Below, one piece after another: positions 32,773-38,165 of a stretch of 38,165 nt of DNA. A model generated the notes under the pieces. It was given only the letters and a program-made list of their open reading frames with translations, did no database searches and was not told the origin of the DNA. This DNA comes from Treponema sp. (GTDB taxonomy: Bacteria; Spirochaetota; Spirochaetia; Treponematales; Treponemataceae). How positions within the stretch are numbered: position 1 is the first letter of the stretch; the number at the start of each line of letters is the position of its first letter. Where the stretch lies: assembly GCA_024693915.1 (NCBI GenBank), contig JAILKG010000323.1:1-38165 (forward strand), given 5' to 3'. The position numbers were made by a program, and so were the translations under genes.

Positions 32773-33753
32773 TTACTTCTTCTGAAAAGCCAGACTGTTC
32801 CTCTCCCAGAAAACCCCATCCTTGTAGCCCTGAATAGAGTTTTCGCTTTCTGCCCTTTCCAGACGCTTTTCTGCCCACAGACAGTAGGTCTTATTCTGTT
32901 CAATACCACACCACCTGCGCCCCAGCTTTTTTGCCACCACGCTTGTGGTTCCACTTCCCAAAAAGGGATCAAAAACCAGATCCCCGGGCCTGCTTGAAGC
33001 AAGAATCAGTTTAGCGTACAGTTTTTCAGGCTTCTGGGTAGGATGGTCAGTATTTTCTGGCATAGACCAGAAAGGCACGCTTATATCGTCCCAGAAATTG
33101 GAAGGATAGGTCAACCTGAAATTGCCTTCTTCGCTTTCTTCCCAATCCTTAGGCAGACCTTCCTGCTTGTATGGAGCAAGCACCCGCCTTTTCATTTTTA
33201 CGCTTTCCACATCAAAATAATAGTCGTCCTTGTCCTTCACACCAAACCAGATATCCTCCATGGAGTTTTTCCAGTTGGACTTTGCCCCCCTTCCCTTTTC
33301 CCTCTGCCAGGTGATGCGGTTCAAAACCGTCAGATATTTTTCCATCACCCGCTGCAGGGCGGAAGTGCATTTCCAGTCACCGCATAGGTAGAGGCTGCCA
33401 TTTTTTTTAAGTTTTTTTACAACCTGACAGAACCAGCTTTCAAGATAGTCCTGGTAGTCCTCATCCTTCATGCTTTTAAAAATGTTGCCATTAAAATCCT
33501 TGGAAAGATTGTAGGGCGGGTCAATTATAATTAAATCGAAAATTTCATCCGGAATATAATCAATGCATTTTAAAAGATCGCCGTTAATGGTTTTGTTAAC
33601 AAAAAATTCCGGGCTGGCATTTTGCCCGCTCATCTTTTCACAAAAAAAAGCCAGCTGATCCTGGGTCAAAAGTTTTTTTTCAAGCCTTGCAACGTCATCA
33701 TCATTCAGCACAAGAGTCTGGTTCCGCCCTGCGCGCACTTTTTCCTTTTCCAT
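32773..33753 (-). CDS. Beta-class site-specific DNA methyltransferase (N6-adenine or N4-cytosine)
   Basis: 326 residues from MEKEKVRAGR; the track's longer start (33828) lies in the repeat-bearing spacer, and MTDLLYN (33780) is a second option. The catalytic motif IV IDPPYNLSKDF comes first, then the target-recognition region, then HPTQKPEKL and the SAM motif I FDPFLGSGTTSVVAKKLG: the order of the beta class. No restriction endonuclease or specificity gene lies beside it, so it looks like an orphan methylase. It might mark replication, repair or gene control. Recognition sequence unknown. TATAAT ends six bases before this ATG on the minus strand, without a Shine-Dalgarno. Confidence 0.88.
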   Translation of the reverse strand: MEKEKVRAGRNQTLVLNDDDVARLEKKLLTQDQLAFFCEKMSGQNASPEFFVNKTINGDLLKCIDYIPDEIFDLIIIDPPYNLSKDFNGNIFKSMKDEDYQDYLESWFCQVVKKLKKNGSLYLCGDWKCTSALQRVMEKYLTVLNRITWQREKGRGAKSNWKNSMEDIWFGVKDKDDYYFDVESVKMKRRVLAPYKQEGLPKDWEESEEGNFRLTYPSNFWDDISVPFWSMPENTDHPTQKPEKLYAKLILASSRPGDLVFDPFLGSGTTSVVAKKLGRRWCGIEQNKTYCLWAEKRLERAESENSIQGYKDGVFWERNSLAFQKK

Positions 33754-33790
33754 AGGCTGATTATATAATAAATCAGTCATAAAAAAAAGC

Positions 33791-33821
33791 CGACCTGCCA
33801 TCTGATGTCGACCTGCCATCT
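33791..33821 (+). repeat. Direct repeat upstream of the methyltransferase
   Basis: CGACCTGCCATCT occurs twice, at 33791-33803 and 33809-33821, with an 18-base period. It lies about 40 bases upstream of the chosen methyltransferase start and could be a protein-binding site. Confidence 0.6.
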
Positions 33822-33828
33822 TGAGCAT

Positions 33829-34085
33829 TTCCTTAAATCAATTTTCGGGCGAACCTTTCCACCTACGGGCCTTCCGGGGCTCCGCCAGGCTCGGCGTCCT
33901 CCGGCACCTCTCCCCCTCTAAGCCATTTTCCCTTAAAAACTTTTCTTCCTTCTTTTTACCCTGTCTTTTAAAAAGCAAAAAGCCCTGCGGTCGCTGGGCT
34001 TTGCCCACCCCTCCACGCCCGCGCAGTTATGGGCTCATAAATATGTATTGTTTTTCCAAAAAACTATCGGTATAAAACTTCTGAA
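33829..34085 (+). other. Gene-free G/C- and pyrimidine-rich spacer
   Basis: No credible gene. The 84-residue ORF in the track (33821-34075) begins inside the direct repeat, has no ribosome site and reads like repetitive spacer DNA. AAAGCCC (33979-33985) pairs with GGGCTTT (33996-34002) over seven bases. The style (CGGGCCTTCCGGGGCTCCGCC, then CTTTTCTTCC) resembles the other long spacers in this window. Confidence 0.5.
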
Positions 34086-34127
34086 CAAAAAATACCGCTC
34101 CAGAACTTTTCATCGCTTTGAAGCGGT
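34086..34127 (-). terminator. Terminator of the secreted-protein gene
   Basis: On the minus strand ACCGCT (34122-34127) pairs with AGCGGT (34094-34099) and ATTTTTTG follows. It lies directly after the stop at 34144. Confidence 0.75.
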
Positions 34128-34143
34128 AAGTTTTTTCAAAAAA

Positions 34144-35037
34144 CTATTCTTCAATTTCCAGGGAATGAATTACATGACTTGAGCTGTACTCACCGGAATA
34201 TATAACTTTTGTTACTTTACCGCTCACAGAAATAGTCTGACCATCCTTTAAGTCCATATACTTATCATTGTTAGAATATACCGTTACCATAATGTTGTTC
34301 ATACTTGTCCCCTGAACATTAAGAAATATTGCAGAAAGCTTATATTCATAACCTTCTCTGTCACTTTCCTTAAGATCTGCAAAGGTAAAGTTTTCTGAAA
34401 TATTTTTTCCTTCAATGCTGTGTGCCTGATACCATTTTTTTGCCTTAAGCTGATTTCCTGCAGAAAATCCCGCCAGCTGCTGAACAGTCAAATCTGAATA
34501 ACACAGGTCACTCCACTTTTGATATTCCCCATCATCAAGGTTTTTTGCATCGTTTACAAGGTCTTTAAGAATGTTACTGGAATTTACCACAAGGGATTTT
34601 GGCTGATTATCATAAGGCTCATTAATTCTTTTCAAATTTTTATCAACTCCGTATACCTGCATTTTTGTGGTAAGGACGGAAATATTTGCATCCTCCTGAC
34701 TTACCGTAAAATAGGATTCCTGGCACTGGAGCCCAATTCCATATTTGTAATAAACCCTCTGAACCATATCAAAGTTTTTCTGGAAAAGATCCATTGATTT
34801 TATTTCAGCCTTAAATGCAATTACGTTTTTTTCAAGAACAGGTTCATTAAAAGCATATTTCCAGAGCAGAGGAAAAATGTCTTTTCCTTCCGGAATGCTT
34901 TCTGTAACCGGACTTGCTTTTGTATTGTCAAAAGCATTGATAGTTTTTGAAAAATTATGCAGAGTTTTTGTAAAATCATCTGCAAAAGAACCAAAGCAGA
35001 AAATAGCTGCCATAAAAACTGTAACAATTTTTTTCAT
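34144..35037 (-). CDS. Secreted protein of unknown function, possible C-terminal OB fold
   Basis: 297 residues, family not recognised. A signal peptide (KKIVTVFMAAIFCFGSFAD) is evident with no lipobox, so it is likely periplasmic. The last 75 residues (NIMVTVYSNNDKYMDLKDGQTISVSGKVTKVIYSG) resemble a tRNA_anti-like OB fold, which in secreted proteins usually binds small ligands or partners; this is a weak call. GGGAG lies about six bases before the ATG. It stands alone with its own terminator, divergent from the cyclase gene. Confidence 0.75.
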   Translation of the reverse strand: MKKIVTVFMAAIFCFGSFADDFTKTLHNFSKTINAFDNTKASPVTESIPEGKDIFPLLWKYAFNEPVLEKNVIAFKAEIKSMDLFQKNFDMVQRVYYKYGIGLQCQESYFTVSQEDANISVLTTKMQVYGVDKNLKRINEPYDNQPKSLVVNSSNILKDLVNDAKNLDDGEYQKWSDLCYSDLTVQQLAGFSAGNQLKAKKWYQAHSIEGKNISENFTFADLKESDREGYEYKLSAIFLNVQGTSMNNIMVTVYSNNDKYMDLKDGQTISVSGKVTKVIYSGEYSSSHVIHSLEIEE

Positions 35038-35218
35038 TTTTTTCTCCCAACCCTCGTAAGGGGTATATTTGATTTTTGAGCACTTCAGGCTTTTTTCGCC
35101 TCTTTTTTAGCTCACTTTTTATCTAAATATATAGCAGAAAAATTGCCGGGTCATTAAAGCGACACTTGAATTTTATTTCTTCCTATCCACCCCGCGCAAA
35201 ACTTTTCTTTTAATTTAA

Positions 35219-35246
35219 TTGAAAAATCCAAATTTTCTTCTATAAT
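35219..35246 (+). promoter_or_regulatory. Promoter of the propeller cyclase, probably leaderless
   Basis: TTGAAA (35219-35224), 16 bp, a perfect TATAAT (35241-35246), then seven bases to the ATG at 35254. There is no room for a Shine-Dalgarno in the transcript. Confidence 0.65.
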
Positions 35247-35253
35247 TAACATT

Positions 35254-38165
35254 ATGAAACGACTTTTTTCTGTATTATTCATCTTATCAGCTTTTACTTT
35301 TTCATCATTTTCACAGACAGCCGCAAAAGGTCAGGTTGACCAGGCTTTCTTAAACGACTTTGTCCGCAAGAACTGGACAACTGCAGACGGACTTCCTGAC
35401 ATGACCATCACAGCCCTCCTACAGAACAAGAAGGGATACGTTTACGCAGGAACTTACGACGGTCTGGTTCGTTTTGACGGAGTTGAATTCGTCTGTTACA
35501 ACTCTTCCATTGATCCCAAATACAACTTTACTTCCGTCCGCTCCATTTTTGAGGACTCCTACGGAAATCTCTGGGTGGGCCACAACGACGAAGGTGTAAG
35601 CTGTTTTGCCCCAGACGGTACAATCATACAGTTCACCACAAAAAACGGACTCCCCCACAATTCCATCCGGGCAATCTGCGAAGATTTAGACCACAACATC
35701 TGGTTTGGAACGGCCAGCGGCCTCTGCTACCTGAACAAAGAACACAACTTTGTAGTTCCTAACGGTCTTAAAGAAATAGGCCAGGAAACAATTCAGGTTT
35801 CCCAGCTTTTCTGCGATTCAGCCGGCCGAGTATGGATTACAACTGCTATTGAAAACGAACTCTTCGTTTTTTCCAACAATCACCTTGAACATTTCAATGG
35901 CATCACAAAAATCAAAAATCCAAGCGTAAACACAGTATGGCAGGAAAAAAACGGTGCCCTCTGGTTCGGTATCTCTCCTCACTATGCCGTAAGAATTAAA
36001 GACACAGAAGAAACAGTCTATGACATAGGCCACGACCACACAGAAGGAACTGTAGTAAACGAAATCCTCCAGGACTCTAACGGAAACTACTGGTTCGCCC
36101 TGGACTCAGGTTTAACCGTCATCCACAACGGAAGCTACACCTATTACGACAAAAGAAACGGTCTTGCCGACGACTACATCAACCGCATAATTCAGGACAG
36201 GGAAGGCAACCTCTGGATTGGCTTTAACCGCGGCGGTATAGAAAAACTCAGTCAGGGAAAATTCCGAACCGTAACAATGCCTATCGCCGTAAACGCAATC
36301 TGCGAAGATCCTTTACGAAACCTTACCTGGCTGGGTGCTGACGACGGACTTTACTGTTACAAAGACAACGATTTTGTAAACAATTTCATCACTGAAATTT
36401 GTAAGGGCCAGAGAGTCCGCCATGTGGAATTCACAAAAGACAAGGAACTTCTTGTTTCCTTCTATTCCACCATCAGCCAGCTTTGCGTAAGCCCTGACAA
36501 TAAAATCAAAAGCTGGTCAGTTCCTCAGGGGCTTGCAGGCTTAAAATGCCGTGTAGCAATAAAAACATCGAATAACGATTTTTATGTAGGAACTACCCAG
36601 GGCTTAAGTATAATTGACGGAAAAACAGAAAAAATTACTACCCTAAACCGTTCTAACGGCTTTGACAACGAGTTTATCATGTGTCTTTACGAAGACAAAG
36701 ATGGTCTTATCTGGGTGGGAACCGACGGTGGCGGTATTTTTGTTCTGGAAGACAAAAAAATCGTAAGGCACTACACCACTGAAGACGGACTGGTCGGAAA
36801 CGTAATTTTTAAGATTGCTCCAATTGAGGATAAACTCTGGATTTGTACAGGAGCAGGAATTTCTGCCTTCGATGAAGAAAAAAACAACTTCTTCTGCTTT
36901 AATACCCACAACGGACTGATTTCCGGCGGTATTTTCCAGATGATTTGCGACTATACCCGAACTGTCTGGATGACAACAAACCGTGGTGTATGTTCAATTG
37001 GCTACGAAGATCTTCTGGAAGTGATTGAGGGCAAAAAATCCAGAATATCTGTTAAATTCTACGGAAGCTCAGACGGTCTTATTTCCGGTGGTGTTACTTC
37101 CACATCACTTTCCATGAAAGACAGTCTGGGACGCATCTGGCTTACCCTTATCGACGGCTTTTCCATCTACGACCCTGTCCGCTCCGGCAAAAACAAGGAG
37201 CCTCCAAAAATTGAAATTCAGGAATACACAATTGATACTGTAAAAAAAGACTACAATGGAGAAAACATCATCATTCCTCCATCCGGTAAGCGTTTGAACA
37301 TCAAATTTACAGGCTTAAGCTTTATTTCTTCAGACAGCATGACTTTCAGCTATAAACTGGCAGGCTTTGATAAAGACTATTCTGAATGGAACAACAACCG
37401 CATGGTTTCCTACACAAACCTTAGGCCTGGAACTTACCAGTTTACTGTTCGCTCCCAGAACAGTGATGAAATAAAGAGCGACCCTTGCGAACCGATTATC
37501 ATCATCAAAAAACCTTACATCTGGCAGGAAGCCTGGTTCTGGATTGTAATTGCCTTTACTCTTGCAGGAACTATTACTCTTGCAGTTTTAAGCAAAATCC
37601 ACAAAATGAAAAAATACCAGATCGAGCTTGAACAGAAGGTTGAAGAAAGAACCCACGACCTTATGACAGAAAAGGATAAAACTGAAAAACTTCTTTTGAA
37701 CATTCTTCCAAAGGACGTTGCAGAAGAAAAAAAGGAACATCCTGATAAACCTATCGCTAAGAAAATCAAGAATGTAACAGTTCTTTTTACGGATATCGTT
37801 GGCTTTACAAAAATCAGTGATGGGCTTTCTGCTGACCAGGTAGTTGCCATGTTAAACGGAATGATTGACCGCTTTGACATCCGTGCTCAGAACGAAGGAA
37901 TCGAAAAAATCAAAACAATTGGTGACGCCTACATGGCAGCCTGCGGTTTTGAAGATGACGAAGGAAGTGCCGGTGCCCTGAAAATGGTTAAATACGCCCA
38001 GGGAATTATGCAGGACGTTATGGAATACAACAGAAGCAGCCAGATCCAGGTTCAGATTCGTCTTGGAATCAATACTGGTGATCTTGTTGCGGGTATCATC
38101 GGAAAAACAAAGTGGATTTACGATGTTTGGGGCGACACTGTAAACGTTGCCAGCCGAATGGAAAG
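35254..38165 (+). CDS. Two-component-regulator-propeller class III adenylate cyclase (3' end cut by window)
   Basis: An open frame of 970 codons running off the window; absent from the ORF track for that reason. Signal peptide 1-20 (FSVLFILSAFTFSSFSQ), then at least ten Reg_prop-type propeller repeats (GLPDMTITALLQNKKGYVYAG, SIFEDSYGNLWVGHNDEGV, DGLIWVGTDGGGIF) to about 640, a Y_Y_Y domain (about 670-745), one membrane helix (WFWIVIAFTLAGTITLAVL, about 761-782), a short coiled coil (ELEQKVEERTHDLMTEKDKTEKLL) and a class III cyclase domain from about 840. Metal-binding Asp residues lie in VLFTDIVGFTK and IKTIGDAYMA; the Lys in EKIKTIGD and Asp in YDVWGDTVNVASR predict ATP as substrate. The sensor should be periplasmic and the cyclase cytoplasmic. 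Confidence 0.93.
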   Translation, partial: MKRLFSVLFILSAFTFSSFSQTAAKGQVDQAFLNDFVRKNWTTADGLPDMTITALLQNKKGYVYAGTYDGLVRFDGVEFVCYNSSIDPKYNFTSVRSIFEDSYGNLWVGHNDEGVSCFAPDGTIIQFTTKNGLPHNSIRAICEDLDHNIWFGTASGLCYLNKEHNFVVPNGLKEIGQETIQVSQLFCDSAGRVWITTAIENELFVFSNNHLEHFNGITKIKNPSVNTVWQEKNGALWFGISPHYAVRIKDTEETVYDIGHDHTEGTVVNEILQDSNGNYWFALDSGLTVIHNGSYTYYDKRNGLADDYINRIIQDREGNLWIGFNRGGIEKLSQGKFRTVTMPIAVNAICEDPLRNLTWLGADDGLYCYKDNDFVNNFITEICKGQRVRHVEFTKDKELLVSFYSTISQLCVSPDNKIKSWSVPQGLAGLKCRVAIKTSNNDFYVGTTQGLSIIDGKTEKITTLNRSNGFDNEFIMCLYEDKDGLIWVGTDGGGIFVLEDKKIVRHYTTEDGLVGNVIFKIAPIEDKLWICTGAGISAFDEEKNNFFCFNTHNGLISGGIFQMICDYTRTVWMTTNRGVCSIGYEDLLEVIEGKKSRISVKFYGSSDGLISGGVTSTSLSMKDSLGRIWLTLIDGFSIYDPVRSGKNKEPPKIEIQEYTIDTVKKDYNGENIIIPPSGKRLNIKFTGLSFISSDSMTFSYKLAGFDKDYSEWNNNRMVSYTNLRPGTYQFTVRSQNSDEIKSDPCEPIIIIKKPYIWQEAWFWIVIAFTLAGTITLAVLSKIHKMKKYQIELEQKVEERTHDLMTEKDKTEKLLLNILPKDVAEEKKEHPDKPIAKKIKNVTVLFTDIVGFTKISDGLSADQVVAMLNGMIDRFDIRAQNEGIEKIKTIGDAYMAACGFEDDEGSAGALKMVKYAQGIMQDVMEYNRSSQIQVQIRLGINTGDLVAGIIGKTKWIYDVWGDTVNVASRME

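Noticed and set aside
33821-34075. 84-residue plus-strand ORF in the spacer
   Set aside because: No ribosome site, overlaps a direct repeat and a hairpin, and the composition is that of spacer DNA.
1-38165. CRISPR arrays, tRNA or rRNA genes, insertion sequences, prophage
   Set aside because: No regularly spaced repeats, cloverleaf or rRNA segments, transposases, integrases or phage structural genes were seen in either strand.

Overview
The window looks like a chromosome segment from a treponeme (Spirochaetota, Treponema-like, probably gut- or rumen-associated). The main evidence is a FlaB-type periplasmic core flagellin behind a textbook sigma-28 promoter, an HprK/HPr pair, a Cache-type chemoreceptor, many secreted or lipid-anchored proteins and moderate G+C with A/T-rich spacers. 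This assignment is inference from gene content; no rRNA or tRNA is present to anchor it. I see no prophage, transposase or CRISPR array.

Layout, left to right. (1) 1-1900: a compact hairpin-rich segment with a terminator, then a discoidin/SGNH-hydrolase lipoprotein behind a perfect LacI-type palindrome. (2) 1914-7200, motility and signalling: an intergenic repeat, flaB, a relic of a second flagellin 3' end, a chemoreceptor, and an unusual HATPase-HDOD fusion. (3) 7297-11430: a membrane-anchored nuclease with a histone-H1-like tail, divergent from prfA; prfA is followed by prmC, whose product methylates the RF1 GGQ glutamine. (4) 11489-12826: a PAS-GGDEF diguanylate cyclase. (5) 12968-18877, reverse strand: a tight tolC / adaptor / RND pump / PG0541-like operon. 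(6) 19094-22158: hprK, ptsH, lexA and holA, all rightward. (7) 22312-26029: ydbC, a divergent purH-like gene, mraY and a YhbY RNA-binding protein. (8) 26103-31038: a second, inverted copy of the intergenic repeat and a four-gene Gld-like ABC operon ending in a strong terminator. (9) 31167-38165: an outer-membrane barrel candidate, an LRR lipoprotein, an orphan beta-class DNA methyltransferase, a secreted protein of unknown role, and a class III adenylate cyclase carrying a two-component-regulator propeller, cut by the window end.

Themes. Nucleotide and phospho-signalling is dense: c-di-GMP synthase, cAMP synthase, HDOD protein, chemoreceptor and HPr kinase lie within 38 kb. Several genes that start a transcript and lack a Shine-Dalgarno have a -10-like hexamer ending only 6-9 nt before the start codon, which suggests leaderless mRNAs. 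The points I would check first are that leaderless pattern, the flagellin 3'-end relic, the 97-bp repeat pair, the degenerate PurH, the nuclease with a basic tail, and the propeller-cyclase fusion.
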